The translations under genes were made by a program, and so were the position numbers. Below, piece after piece: positions 1 to 7,316 of a DNA stretch of 13,041 nucleotides. Below the pieces are notes generated by a model. It was not told the DNA's origin. It saw nothing but the letters and a program-made list of their open reading frames with translations, and searched no databases. The DNA lies in the NCBI RefSeq assembly GCF_937997535.1, contig NZ_CALKTT010000109.1:1-13041 (forward strand). The letters are read 5' to 3'. Within the stretch, counting starts at the first letter, position 1. Each line of letters begins with the position of its first letter. The DNA is from an uncultured Campylobacter sp. (GTDB taxonomy: Bacteria > Campylobacterota > Campylobacteria > Campylobacterales > Campylobacteraceae).

Positions 1-710
1 CGCTGCACCTTGAGATGTTTGGATATCTATACGTAAAAGATCCGAATAAAAAATACACTTCAGCTAAAGCGTCTATGCTAAAAGCTCTTAGCCCTGAAGC
101 TCTAAAAGCCGAATACGACAAGGTAGTAGCTACGAATAAAGCCACCGACGACGTTATTCAATCAGTCGTTAAATTCTTAAAAGAGAAAAACTACGAGAAA
201 TATCCTAAGGTCAAGGCTTTAGTCGATGACGCGCTGGATCAATACGGCAAAATTCCTGAAACCAAAGCCAAGGCAGACGCCGCGGTAAAAGCAGGCGATA
301 TGAACGGCGCGATACTTTGGGAAGGTCAAGTTTGGCAGTATCTAGTAAAAACCGCGGATGTCGGACTTCGCGCTAAAAATAACCTGATCCGCGAGCTCTC
401 CACTCCTATGAGCGAGGCTGCGTCTAACGGCGAAAAGGCTTACCTACGCGGAGGCTGCAACGGCTGCCACGTCATCGGTCAAGTAAGCTCCGGTCCTGAT
501 CTAACAGGCGTCCTACTTCGCCACGAAAACGGCGAGAAATGGGTAGCCGATTTCATCAAAGACCCTGCTAAATTCTACGAAGACGACTACGTTAAGGCAA
601 TGATAAATTACTTCAACCTTCGCATGCCAAATCAGCATATGAAAGATGAAGAGATCAAAGATATCATCGAATACCTAAAATGGGTCGATGAGAACGCGGG
701 TCTTAACTAA
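1..710 (+). CDS. nosZ: Nitrous oxide reductase NosZ, clade II, C-terminal part (5' truncated)
   Basis: This is the periplasmic copper enzyme that reduces N2O to N2. Only the last 235 codons are in the window; the reading frame enters at base 3. The first visible residues, LHLEMFGYLYV, are the end of the cupredoxin CuA site (CxxxCxxxHxxM), so the His and Met CuA ligands are seen and the Cys ligands lie just upstream. After a helical spacer of about 140 residues comes a c-type cytochrome domain: heme motif CNGCH (bases 456-470), with likely sixth-ligand methionines in the RMPNQHM stretch near the end. A fused monoheme cytochrome c tail is known for NosZ of Wolinella and other Campylobacterota and marks clade II. 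An internal ATG at base 15 is not a true start, because it is the CuA methionine. nosB follows 42 bp downstream across a strong hairpin. Identification is very secure from the motifs and the downstream nos genes. Confidence 0.96.
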   Translation, partial: LHLEMFGYLYVKDPNKKYTSAKASMLKALSPEALKAEYDKVVATNKATDDVIQSVVKFLKEKNYEKYPKVKALVDDALDQYGKIPETKAKADAAVKAGDMNGAILWEGQVWQYLVKTADVGLRAKNNLIRELSTPMSEAASNGEKAYLRGGCNGCHVIGQVSSGPDLTGVLLRHENGEKWVADFIKDPAKFYEDDYVKAMINYFNLRMPNQHMKDEEIKDIIEYLKWVDENAGLN

Positions 711-716
711 CCCCAC

Positions 717-736
717 TCTCCCCCGCAAGGGGGAGA
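717..736 (+). promoter_or_regulatory. GC-rich stem-loop with GCAA tetraloop between nosZ and nosB
   Basis: TCTCCCCC (717-724) and GGGGGAGA (729-736) are perfectly complementary and enclose a GCAA loop, a GNRA-type stable tetraloop. The stem lies 6 bases after the nosZ stop codon. It is followed by AATTTAAAGGAG rather than a run of T, so it is not a typical intrinsic terminator. The likely role, by inference, is a 3' stabiliser of nosZ mRNA or a partial terminator that keeps nosZ expression above that of the accessory genes. The structure is directly seen; the role is not shown. Confidence 0.7.
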
Positions 737-752
737 ATTTAAAGGAGATGAA

Positions 753-1529
753 ATGCCAAAATATAAAATTTACGCGATTTTAGCGCTGCTTATTATGACG
801 GTCGCTTTTACCATCCCTACGCTCGGATTTTTCAAAGTCCAAGGCAAAATCGTATCGGGGCAGGTTAGCAGCGTCTCGCAGCTGCCCGCATACTCCGCAC
901 CGATATGGAATTTTTATACGAAAGCATCGTATAAAAATCATCTAATTCCTAGTGATGTTAAAAACGATCTAGGCGCGATGCTAGAGCATAAATTTGAAGT
1001 AGGCGTACCTAGCATACCGGTGTGGAAAATTTCACTCGAAGCGCCGAACTATCCAAAAGAGGCCTTTCCTGATGGAATTCCGCTCTACGTCCACGTTGAC
1101 GGCTTTAGCGGCGATGTCGGCGAGATGAATACCCTAAATCACTATATCGGCATGTATCCCGTCTGGCGCGGCGGCACGCTCGAGCACTCGCTATCGCCGT
1201 ATTATCTCATAATCGCGACGATCGGCATGCTTGCGTTTTTGTACTACGACGGCAAGGGGCAGACCCTGCTTATGATCCTGCCGATCATTGCACCGCTTAT
1301 CTTCATCGGCTGCTACGTGGGTTGGCTGTATTGGTTCGGGCACAATCTGCAAGACTGGGGCGCGTTTAAAATAAAGCCTTTTATGCCTACGGCGTTTGGC
1401 GACGGTAGCGTGGCGCATTTTACTACCCATTCATATCCGGCTCTTGGCTTTTGGTTGATGCTGGCCCTATCGCTGCTATCGGCGTTAGCTCTACTATCTA
1501 AGAAAAAATTCCTACGAGAGCATAGATGA
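753..1529 (+). CDS. nosB: NosB, membrane protein of the atypical nos cluster
   Basis: This 258-residue integral membrane protein has an N-terminal hydrophobic segment (about residues 5-26), a periplasmic-sized loop of about 120 residues, and then three hydrophobic segments (about 151-167, 172-196 and 227-249). NosB is typical of clade II nos operons, where it directly follows nosZ. Its biochemical role is not settled; a part in electron transfer to NosZ or in NosZ maturation is assumed from its constant position. I see no heme or cluster motif in it, but conserved-looking aromatic and His residues near the membrane segments (HNLQDWG, HFTTHSYP). The start is set by AAAGGAG at 741-747, 5 bases before ATG. 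Its stop overlaps the nosD start (ATGA), so the two are translationally coupled. The name rests on position, length and topology. Confidence 0.88.
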   Translation: MPKYKIYAILALLIMTVAFTIPTLGFFKVQGKIVSGQVSSVSQLPAYSAPIWNFYTKASYKNHLIPSDVKNDLGAMLEHKFEVGVPSIPVWKISLEAPNYPKEAFPDGIPLYVHVDGFSGDVGEMNTLNHYIGMYPVWRGGTLEHSLSPYYLIIATIGMLAFLYYDGKGQTLLMILPIIAPLIFIGCYVGWLYWFGHNLQDWGAFKIKPFMPTAFGDGSVAHFTTHSYPALGFWLMLALSLLSALALLSKKKFLREHR

Positions 1530-2731
1530 GGCTTTTGCTTCTAGCATTCTCGCTCGCGCTAAGCTTAAGCGCGGGCGAGCTTCAAGACGCTATCAATAGC
1601 GCAAAAGCGGGCGATATTATCGAACTAGCTGCGGGCGAATACCACGGCAATATTTTAATCGATAAACCCCTTACTATCGACGGACTAGACCGCTCCGCCG
1701 TGATCATAGGCGATCGCAACGGAACGGTCATCCGCGTCCGCTCTCCGCATGTTACAATCAAGAATTTAACAATTCGAAACGGAGGCTTTGAACATCTTAG
1801 CGAGGATGCGGGCATCAACGTAAGCGACGTAAACAGCGTAATCATAAAAAATAATCTCATCAAAGACGTGCTCTACGGCGTCGTGCTAAGCAAGGCAAAC
1901 GACGTAACGATCGAGGGCAACGAAATTTCAAGCAATACCTACCGCACGAGTTTTAAAGGCGACGGCATCAAGCTTTGGTATTCCAATGCCAATAAAATTT
2001 TAAATAACGACGTCCACAACGTCCGCGACACCGTTTTTTACTTCTCAAACGGCAATCTCGTTGCGGGCAACAAAGGCCACAGCTGTCGCTATTCGCTGCA
2101 CTTTATGAACTCCGGGCACAACGTCGTGGAGGATAACTACTACGACGGCAATAGCGTGGGATTATTTTTTATGTTTTCAAGCGATAATATCGCCAGACGC
2201 AACGTCGTGCGCAATGCAGACGGCGCTTACGGCGTAGGCATAGGTATGAAGGATAGCTCAAATTTTACGATCACCAACAATAAAGTCGTCTACAACGCAC
2301 GCGGATTTTATCTGGATCAATCCCCCTATCAGCCGGGCTCACTTAACGTTTTTGAAAACAACGATATCGAATACAACAGCATCGGCGTGCAATTCCACGC
2401 CACGCAGCTAAAAAGCGTATTTAAAAACAATAAATTTAAAGGCAATATGGAGATCGTGCTAAACGATACCCCACAATCCAAGCTCTTGCAAAACGAATGG
2501 AGTGGCAACTACTTCGACGATTACGACGGATTTGATCGCGATGGTGACGGCTACGGCGACGTTAGCTACAGCTCATACGCCTACGCAGACAGGCTTTGGG
2601 CGCATAAACCGAGTGTGCGGTTTTTTTACGGCTCCAGCGGGATCGCGCTTTTAAATTTCATCTCCAAGCTCGCTCCGTTTTCAGAGCCTGAGCTACTGCT
2701 AAAAGATCCAAAACCTAGGATGAAGCAATGA
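1526..2731 (+). CDS. nosD: NosD, periplasmic beta-helix copper-site assembly protein
   Basis: NosD is the periplasmic maturation protein that works with the NosFY ABC transporter to build the NosZ copper-sulfide centre. The 401-residue product starts with a signal peptide (MRLLLLAFSLALSLSAG, cleavage near residue 17). A CASH/NosD right-handed beta-helix follows, visible as repeated NxI/NxV turns (VTIKNLTIRNGG, VIIKNNLIKDV, VTIEGNEISSN, KILNNDVHNV, FTITNNKVVYN). Near the C-terminus is the family-typical stretch NEWSGNYFDDYDGFDRDGDG, with a calcium-loop-like DRDGDGYGD, then a hydrophobic patch and the PFSEPELLLKDPKP ending. Length is normal for the family. It overlaps nosB by ATGA and nosG by ATGA. 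Nothing looks broken. Confidence 0.95.
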   Translation: MRLLLLAFSLALSLSAGELQDAINSAKAGDIIELAAGEYHGNILIDKPLTIDGLDRSAVIIGDRNGTVIRVRSPHVTIKNLTIRNGGFEHLSEDAGINVSDVNSVIIKNNLIKDVLYGVVLSKANDVTIEGNEISSNTYRTSFKGDGIKLWYSNANKILNNDVHNVRDTVFYFSNGNLVAGNKGHSCRYSLHFMNSGHNVVEDNYYDGNSVGLFFMFSSDNIARRNVVRNADGAYGVGIGMKDSSNFTITNNKVVYNARGFYLDQSPYQPGSLNVFENNDIEYNSIGVQFHATQLKSVFKNNKFKGNMEIVLNDTPQSKLLQNEWSGNYFDDYDGFDRDGDGYGDVSYSSYAYADRLWAHKPSVRFFYGSSGIALLNFISKLAPFSEPELLLKDPKPRMKQ

Positions 2732-3552
2732 TAAAGAATAGACGCGAAGCGATAAAACTACTCGGCGGAGCGCTCGGAGTACTCGGGGCAGCGAACTTAT
2801 TTGCGGATGAGAATTCCACAAATTCCGTAAATTTTACGGGCGGCGAAGCGCAGAATTCCGGCGCGTCAAATTCCGTAAATTCTGAGGGGCAAAATTCCGC
2901 GCCGAATTCCATAAAACAAAATTCTGCGGAAAATTCTAGCGGGGATTCCGCCTCTTTATATCTGCGTCCGCCAGGAGCGCTGGCGGAGCGCGGCTTCCGC
3001 AGTAGCTGTATCAAGTGCGGTCAATGCGTGCAGGTCTGCCCCTATCACAGCATCTATCTGCTGGATATTACCCATCTTTTTGATATCGGCACTCCCGTTA
3101 TCGACGCAAAAGAGCGAGGCTGCTATCTTTGCGGCGCGCTTCCTTGCGTGCTCGCCTGTCCAAGCGGCGCGCTCAGCCACGAGACGAACGAGCCTAAAAA
3201 GGTTGCGATGGGTATCGCCATGATTAAAAATTTAGACGCCTGTTTGGCGTATCGCGGACAGACTTTAAAGTCTAGCGATCTGCGCCTAAAGCCCGCCAAG
3301 ACCGAGCAGGAGCGCGAGCTAAACTCAGCGCTGGCGGCGAAAGAGGGCAAGGTCTGTGATCTATGCGCGTCGCTGTGCCCTTACCCGCAGCCGCTTGATG
3401 CCATTGCGATGATAGAAGCGAATGATCATTTCGCTCCGCAGATCCGCAGCGCTTGCGTCGGATGCGGTGCGTGCGCAGAGCTCTGCCCGGCGCGTATCAT
3501 CGAGATAATCCCGCGGGCGGATTACAAATCAATCTATGAAGGAAAACAATGA
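2728..3552 (+). CDS. nosG: NosG, Tat-exported polyferredoxin (NapG-like)
   Basis: This periplasmic iron-sulfur protein is thought to pass electrons from the quinol-oxidising partner NosH towards NosZ, by analogy with NapGH. It begins with a twin-arginine signal (NRREAIKLLGGALG, Arg at residues 5-6). Four cysteine groups follow: C94-C97-C100-C104, C132-C135-C140-C144, C210-C213-C217, and C243-C246-C249-C253. This pattern fits a NapG-type four-cluster protein. Between the signal and the first cluster, residues about 28-76, lies a low-complexity Asn-Ser-rich linker that I do not know from NapG or NosG proteins elsewhere; its DNA is packed with AATTC words. The gene overlaps nosD and nosC1 by ATGA at each end. 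The family call is secure; the electron-transfer role comes from family knowledge. Confidence 0.93.
   Translation: MIKNRREAIKLLGGALGVLGAANLFADENSTNSVNFTGGEAQNSGASNSVNSEGQNSAPNSIKQNSAENSSGDSASLYLRPPGALAERGFRSSCIKCGQCVQVCPYHSIYLLDITHLFDIGTPVIDAKERGCYLCGALPCVLACPSGALSHETNEPKKVAMGIAMIKNLDACLAYRGQTLKSSDLRLKPAKTEQERELNSALAAKEGKVCDLCASLCPYPQPLDAIAMIEANDHFAPQIRSACVGCGACAELCPARIIEIIPRADYKSIYEGKQ
2806..2955 (+). repeat. AATTC-rich in-frame repeat coding Asn-Ser linker in nosG
   Basis: In about 140 bases there are nine AATTC words (GAATTCC, AAATTCC or AAATTCT), all in the same reading phase so that AAT-TCN reads Asn-Ser. One AAATTT also occurs. The spacing is irregular, so this is not a simple tandem repeat. 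The same word and phase recur in nosC1, the second nosL-like gene and cooS in this window. Confidence 0.8.
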
Positions 3553-4166
3553 AAAACTCTATTAAATTCCGCCTCTGCTCGCTAGCTGCGGCGCTTTTGC
3601 TGTGCGGCTGCGGAGATGACGGCGATTCAAGCTCTGCCGCCGCAAATTCTGCAGGGCAAAATTCTGCGGATCAGAATTCCGCGAGTGTAAATTCCGCATC
3701 GCAGAGCGTGGAACAAAATCATACTGCAAAGCCTCGCATCAGCGTTAAAAGCGGCGAAGCGCCCAAGAAGGACGATAAGTTCGTAAGCTACGATTTTTAC
3801 GGCGAGCGAAAGGTAAATTTTAATCTAAACGGCGACGTGAATGAAACGACCAAAAATATCGTGGCGTATTCGAGCATCAAAAACCAATACGAAAAGCTAA
3901 ATTTCGATCTGATGAAAAAGCGCCTTGGGCATGATTTTATCCTGCGCTGTTCGGCGTGCCACGACGACTACGCCAACGGCATCATCGGTCCGTCGCTTCT
4001 GGATAAAACCGACGCGCAGATCGTGGATATGATTAAAAAGTATAAATTCAAAGAAAAGCCTAATCCTCTTATGGTGCAGCTCGTAAACGGCATGAGCGAG
4101 CAGCAGATAGAGACGATGGCGAAAGAAATTTACGAGTTCAACAAACAATTTAAGGAGCAGAAATGA
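3549..4166 (+). CDS. nosC1: NosC1, membrane-anchored monoheme cytochrome c
   Basis: This is one of two small c-type cytochromes encoded between nosG and nosH in Campylobacterota nos operons, proposed to relay electrons to the cytochrome domain of NosZ. The 205-residue product has a hydrophobic N-terminus ending in LLLCGC; Cys21 fits a lipoprotein attachment site loosely (LCG-C), so it may be a lipoprotein. Residues about 28-57 are another Asn-Ser linker. The single heme motif CSACH is at residues 134-138, and the sixth ligand is probably a Met such as that in NGMSEQQ near residue 182. It overlaps nosG and nosC2 by ATGA. The C1/C2 naming follows gene order. Confidence 0.9.
   Translation: MKNSIKFRLCSLAAALLLCGCGDDGDSSSAAANSAGQNSADQNSASVNSASQSVEQNHTAKPRISVKSGEAPKKDDKFVSYDFYGERKVNFNLNGDVNETTKNIVAYSSIKNQYEKLNFDLMKKRLGHDFILRCSACHDDYANGIIGPSLLDKTDAQIVDMIKKYKFKEKPNPLMVQLVNGMSEQQIETMAKEIYEFNKQFKEQK
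3630..3722 (+). repeat. AATTC-rich Asn-Ser linker in nosC1
   Basis: Four AATTC words (AAATTCTGC twice, GAATTCCGC, AAATTCCGC) fall within about 60 bases, all in the phase that reads Asn-Ser-Ala. They sit just after the export signal, as in nosG, and lengthen the tether between membrane and heme domain. Confidence 0.75.
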
Positions 4167-4609
4167 AACCGGGCAAAATTTTAGTTTTGATTTTGGGCGT
4201 AGCACTGATCGCGCTGATGATCTTTATGGCTAGTTCGGACGATTCTAGCGCGCCACAGCAGGAAGTCAAGCCGCAAACGCAAGCCAAGCCTGCGCCGCAG
4301 AGCAAAAGCGTCGATCTCATCGACGATAAGGACGTAAAAAATATTAAAATTTTAGAGCAGAGCGTCAAAGAGCGCGACTTTAAGGTTAGTAGCTCCTATC
4401 TGGTAAGCTGCGCGCCCTGCCACGGCGATGACGGACGCGGCAAGATCGCTCCGCCGATCGGCGGCAAGAGCAAGGATCAAATTTTAGCAAGCCTCAAAGA
4501 TTATAAAGCGGGTAAGATCAAAAACAGCCTGATGAGCGGACTGCTAACCAACGTAAGCGACGAGAGCCTAGATAAGCTCGCGGATGAAATTTCAAAATTT
4601 AAAGAGTAA
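4163..4609 (+). CDS. nosC2: NosC2, membrane-anchored monoheme cytochrome c
   Basis: This is the second small cytochrome of the operon, 148 residues. An uncleaved-looking hydrophobic anchor (about residues 5-23, ILVLILGVALIALMIFM) is followed by a Pro/Gln/Lys-rich linker (about 28-48) and a class I-like cytochrome domain with CAPCHGDDGRG (heme Cys83, Cys86, His87). The LMSGLL stretch probably holds the sixth-ligand Met. Unlike NosC1 its linker has no Asn-Ser repeat. The start overlaps the nosC1 stop (ATGA), and nosH begins 3 bases after its own stop. Presumed role: electron relay from NosGH to NosZ. Confidence 0.9.
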   Translation: MKPGKILVLILGVALIALMIFMASSDDSSAPQQEVKPQTQAKPAPQSKSVDLIDDKDVKNIKILEQSVKERDFKVSSSYLVSCAPCHGDDGRGKIAPPIGGKSKDQILASLKDYKAGKIKNSLMSGLLTNVSDESLDKLADEISKFKE

Positions 4610-4612
4610 GTC

Positions 4613-5515
4613 TTGGATAAATATAATTCGCGATGCACGATCAAAAATACGAGCTTTTTCTCGACCTTTGCGCTTAAAAATAAAAGCGGCAAACTGCGCC
4701 CCAGCATTCGGGCACTGCGCTACGCCACGGTATTTTTGGTGCATCTGCTTTTCGTGCTTTCCTTTCGCGCGGATATTCAAATTTTAGAAGGCGACATCAG
4801 CGGCTCGCGGATACTTGGCTTCCACCTAGCAGATCCCTTTGCCACCCTTGAGGTGATCGCCGCGCACAAGGATCTGCCGATAAATTTACTTATCGGCTCG
4901 GGCACCATCTTGTTGTTTTACTTCATCGCGGGCGGCAAGGCATTTTGCTCGTGGATCTGTCCTTACGGAGCGCTTAGCGAGATCGGCGAAAAGCTGCATA
5001 ATACGCTAATCGCTAAGCGCGTCATCAAGGAGCGCGCCCTGCCTCGCGGTATGCGTTATGCGATCTGGGCGGCGTTTTTGCTGCTAAGTGCGATTACGGA
5101 TCTGCTCGTTTTTGAAATTTTTAACGTAGTTGGAATTTTATCGCGCCTCATCATCTACGGCTTCTCGCTGGCGGGACTTTGGATCGTTTTTGTGTTTTTG
5201 CTCGAAGTATTTTTTAGCAGACGGGTGTGGTGCACGCACCTATGCCCGCTAGGCAGTACCTATTCGCTTGCGGCGAAAGCTAGCCTTAGCAAGATTACTT
5301 GGGATAAAAACAGGTGCGATCACTGCGGCGTTTGCCAAGACGTCTGCTTCGTCTCGCACGTGCTAGACATCACTAAAAAAAAGGCGTCCGAAAACCTGGG
5401 CGATAAGAGCAAATTTATGTTAAAAGGGATCGACTGCACGCTGTGCGGACGCTGTATCGACGTGTGTCATCAAGACGCACTCGGTATCGGCAATAAGCTA
5501 AAAGATATGATCTAA
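4613..5515 (+). CDS. nosH: NosH, membrane polyferredoxin (NapH-like), TTG start
   Basis: This is the integral membrane partner of NosG, by analogy with NapH a quinol-oxidising subunit that feeds electrons to the periplasm. The 300-residue product has about four to five hydrophobic segments (about 37-52, 89-107, 149-168, 175-200). The NapH-type CxxxCP pairs are C112-SWI-C116-P and C207-THL-C211-P. Two 4Fe-4S motifs lie near the C-terminus (C235-C238-C241-C245 and C275-C278-C281-C285). No ATG is available before residue 147, and the family-like opening DKYNSRCTIKNTSFF follows a TTG at 4613, so TTG is taken as the start, 3 bases after the nosC2 stop with an AAAGAG RBS inside that gene's end. nosF follows after 8 bp. 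Confidence 0.93.
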   Translation: MDKYNSRCTIKNTSFFSTFALKNKSGKLRPSIRALRYATVFLVHLLFVLSFRADIQILEGDISGSRILGFHLADPFATLEVIAAHKDLPINLLIGSGTILLFYFIAGGKAFCSWICPYGALSEIGEKLHNTLIAKRVIKERALPRGMRYAIWAAFLLLSAITDLLVFEIFNVVGILSRLIIYGFSLAGLWIVFVFLLEVFFSRRVWCTHLCPLGSTYSLAAKASLSKITWDKNRCDHCGVCQDVCFVSHVLDITKKKASENLGDKSKFMLKGIDCTLCGRCIDVCHQDALGIGNKLKDMI

Positions 5516-5523
5516 GGAAGCCT

Positions 5524-6162
5524 ATGATAGAGATTAAAAACGTAAGCAAGAAATTTGCAGATCAATTCGTTTTAAAAGATATCGATCTAAATATCGCGGA
5601 CGGCGAGCAGGTGCTTTTCGTCGGGCAAAACGGCGCGGGCAAAAGCTCGCTGATGCGGACGATTTTGGGCGAATACATACCCACAAGCGGCAGCGTCGCT
5701 ATCGACGGATTTGATTCATTTAAGCAGCGCAGCCGCGCTCTACGCGGTATCAGCTTCGTGCCGCAAACCCCGCCGCCGCTTAAGCTGAGCCTAAATGAGC
5801 TCATCTACTTCGCCGAGCGCACGGCGGACGCAAGCAGAGCGGATATAGTAAAATTTTGCGACGAAATGGAGCTTGATCTGAGTTCAAATTTAAACAAGCC
5901 TTTCCATAAGCTATCCGGCGGTATGAAGCAGAAATTCTTAATTGCGCTAGCATTCGGCAGAGCTAGCAAGGCGATGATTTTTGACGAACCGACCGCCAAT
6001 CTCGATCCGAGCGCGCGCGAGCGTTTTAAGACGCTTTTGCACAACCACGCAAAAGATAAGAGCTTGATCTTTATCTCGCACAGGCTCGAGGAAGTGGGAG
6101 GACTGGTAAAAAGAATGATTTCAATGGATCTAGGGAGGATCGTAGATGACAAAAATGTTTAA
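5524..6162 (+). CDS. nosF: NosF, ABC transporter ATPase for NosZ maturation
   Basis: This is the cytoplasmic ATPase of the NosFY transporter that, with NosD, is needed to assemble the copper-sulfide site of NosZ. The 212-residue protein carries Walker A GQNGAGKS (residues 34-41), ABC signature LSGGMKQK (near 129-136), Walker B with catalytic Glu MIFDEPT (near 151-157), D-loop NLDPS and switch His in FISHRLEE. It lacks the C-terminal extension found in longer NosF proteins of classical denitrifiers. An AAGGA RBS lies just before the ATG. The 3' end overlaps the next gene (nosL) by 17 bp, and the partner permease nosY is unusually far away (1331 bp). Confidence 0.94.
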   Translation: MIEIKNVSKKFADQFVLKDIDLNIADGEQVLFVGQNGAGKSSLMRTILGEYIPTSGSVAIDGFDSFKQRSRALRGISFVPQTPPPLKLSLNELIYFAERTADASRADIVKFCDEMELDLSSNLNKPFHKLSGGMKQKFLIALAFGRASKAMIFDEPTANLDPSARERFKTLLHNHAKDKSLIFISHRLEEVGGLVKRMISMDLGRIVDDKNV

Positions 6163-6841
6163 AATTATGCTTTGTGCGCTTGCGGCGCTTACGTTTTTAG
6201 GCTGCGGCGACGAGAAGGACTACGGCAACGTCCACTACGACAGAGACGTATGCGAGCACTGCCAGATGGCGATCAGCGACAACCGCTTCAGCGTCGATGT
6301 ACGTGTGGACGGCAAAAACCATTACTTTGACGACATCGGCTGCCTGGTGGATTTCATGGTTACCAACGACAAGCTAAACTGGCTGAAGGACGCCAAAATT
6401 TACATCAACGACGCTAGCGGCAACGGCGAGTTTATCGACGCACGCACAGCGCACTTTTATCGCGGTTTTAAAACCCCTATGTCGTTTGGCTGGGGCGCGT
6501 TTAAAAACAAGCAAGAGGGCAAGCAAGACTTCAGCTTCGATCAGGTAGTCGCGGCGCTTAAAGCAGGCGGCGGCTCGCACGGCATGGGAATGGGAGATAT
6601 GGGTCGCGATGCGCACGGCGATATGGGAAGCATGCACGGACACGGCGACATGGGCGGAATGCAAGACCCTCACTCCGCAGAGCACGGCATGAGCGGTATG
6701 GGACATACTCACGGCTCAGATCATGGCATGGGCGGCGATGCGGGCAGCACGGCGCACTCTCAAGGCGCGCCGCACAATATGGGGCAGATGCACGAGGGTA
6801 ACGGCACGGCGCACGATATGCATTCAGGGCACTCGCATTAA
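6146..6841 (+). CDS. nosL: NosL copper chaperone lipoprotein with Met/His-rich tail
   Basis: NosL is an outer-leaflet or periplasmic lipoprotein that binds Cu(I) and hands it to the NosZ assembly machinery. The 231-residue product has a lipobox (LTFLGC, lipid Cys20), then VCEHCQM with C36, C39 and M41 as the probable copper ligands, and the NosL-type core up to about residue 138 (HYFDDIGCLVDFM, ARTAHFYRGFKTPM). Residues 141-231 are an extra tail of Gly, Met and His with 13 Met and 16 His, not part of the core family as I know it, and suited to binding copper. The start at 6146 has GGGAGG at 6133-6138 and lies inside the end of nosF. It sits between nosF and nosY, whereas nosL usually follows nosY. 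Confidence 0.9.
   Translation: MTKMFKIMLCALAALTFLGCGDEKDYGNVHYDRDVCEHCQMAISDNRFSVDVRVDGKNHYFDDIGCLVDFMVTNDKLNWLKDAKIYINDASGNGEFIDARTAHFYRGFKTPMSFGWGAFKNKQEGKQDFSFDQVVAALKAGGGSHGMGMGDMGRDAHGDMGSMHGHGDMGGMQDPHSAEHGMSGMGHTHGSDHGMGGDAGSTAHSQGAPHNMGQMHEGNGTAHDMHSGHSH
6566..6838 (+). other. Met/His-rich C-terminal tail of NosL
   Basis: This stretch codes 91 residues in an irregular pattern of GM, DM, HGH, HDM and SHGMG units (13 Met, 16 His, many Gly). Such sequences bind Cu(I) through Met thioethers and Cu(II) through His. No regular DNA repeat length is evident, so expansion by simple slippage is not obvious. Confidence 0.8.
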
Positions 6842-6854
6842 GGACGTTTTGGCT

Positions 6855-6882
6855 AAGACGAAATTTTAAGCGGCTTCGTTTT
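6855..6882 (+). terminator. Weak candidate terminator after nosL
   Basis: AAGACGAA (6855-6862) can pair with TTCGTTTT (6875-6882) with one G-U pair, leaving a 12-base loop. The T-run forms part of the stem's 3' arm. It lies 13 bases after the nosL stop. The stem is AU-rich and weak, so this is only a candidate. Confidence 0.3.
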
Positions 6883-6936
6883 GCACTAAATTTAAAGCCT
6901 GAAATTTCAGCGTGCCACCCGTGCCGCCATAGATGA

Positions 6937-7006
6937 GATAAAATTTTACTTCGCGACTTCGGCGTGAGGCAAAGCTAGGCTTAGAAAACGGCTGCAAAAT
7001 TTTATC
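6937..7006. repeat. Inverted repeat GATAAAATTTT / AAAATTTTATC
   Basis: The 11-base arms at 6937-6947 and 6996-7006 are perfect inverted copies separated by 48 bases. Arms made of a locally common AT word can pair by chance, so a functional hairpin or a miniature element is not established. Confidence 0.45.
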
Positions 7007-7091
7007 TTGTAACGTAGCTAAATTTAACGCACGGTGCGAGACTTCGTTCTGCCGAATTAAAATTTACTCGGACGCGCTAGCTTAAAATTTC

Positions 7092-7316
7092 GCCGTAAAT
7101 TTAAAATTTATCCGGCGCGGAATTCGCCGATGCGGGATTTTTAGAATTTAAAATTTTATACCGCGAGATATGCCCGGCTTTGAAATTTTACGAAGCTAAA
7201 ATTTAAGCGGTCCGTTAAACGGCTAAATTTTAAAACTGCGGCGGATGTGGGATGGCGGATAGCAAACGACGCGCTGTTTGCAAGCGCCGCAAGCGAGCCG
7301 TAAATTTAAAATTTAT
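7092..7316 (+). repeat. Direct repeat of a 20-base unit in the spacer
   Basis: GCCGTAAATTTAAAATTTAT occurs exactly at 7092-7111 and again at 7297-7316, 205 bases apart. The 16 AT bases of the core come close to a palindrome and each copy holds two RAATTY words. Exact identity over 20 bases within a short spacer is unlikely by chance even with the AT core. Confidence 0.6.

Noticed and set aside
15..710. A separate small cytochrome gene starting at ATG 15.
   Set aside because: The frame is open to the window edge, and the ATG is the Met of the CuA motif LHLEM, so this is the C-terminus of NosZ.
2715..3014. Minus-strand reading frame opposite nosG with repeated EF motifs.
   Set aside because: The EF pattern is just the reverse reading of the AATTC words; nosG on the + strand has clear clusters and coupling.
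6374..6712. A His-containing minus-strand reading frame of 112 codons opposite nosL.
   Set aside because: It is antisense to the Met/His-rich coding tail (CAC/ATG reads back as GTG/CAT), has no RBS, and fits no family.
6899..6910. Perfect palindrome CTGAAATTTCAG as a regulator site.
   Set aside because: It is one of many palindromes formed around AAATTT in this region and resembles no known FNR, Fur or NikR box.
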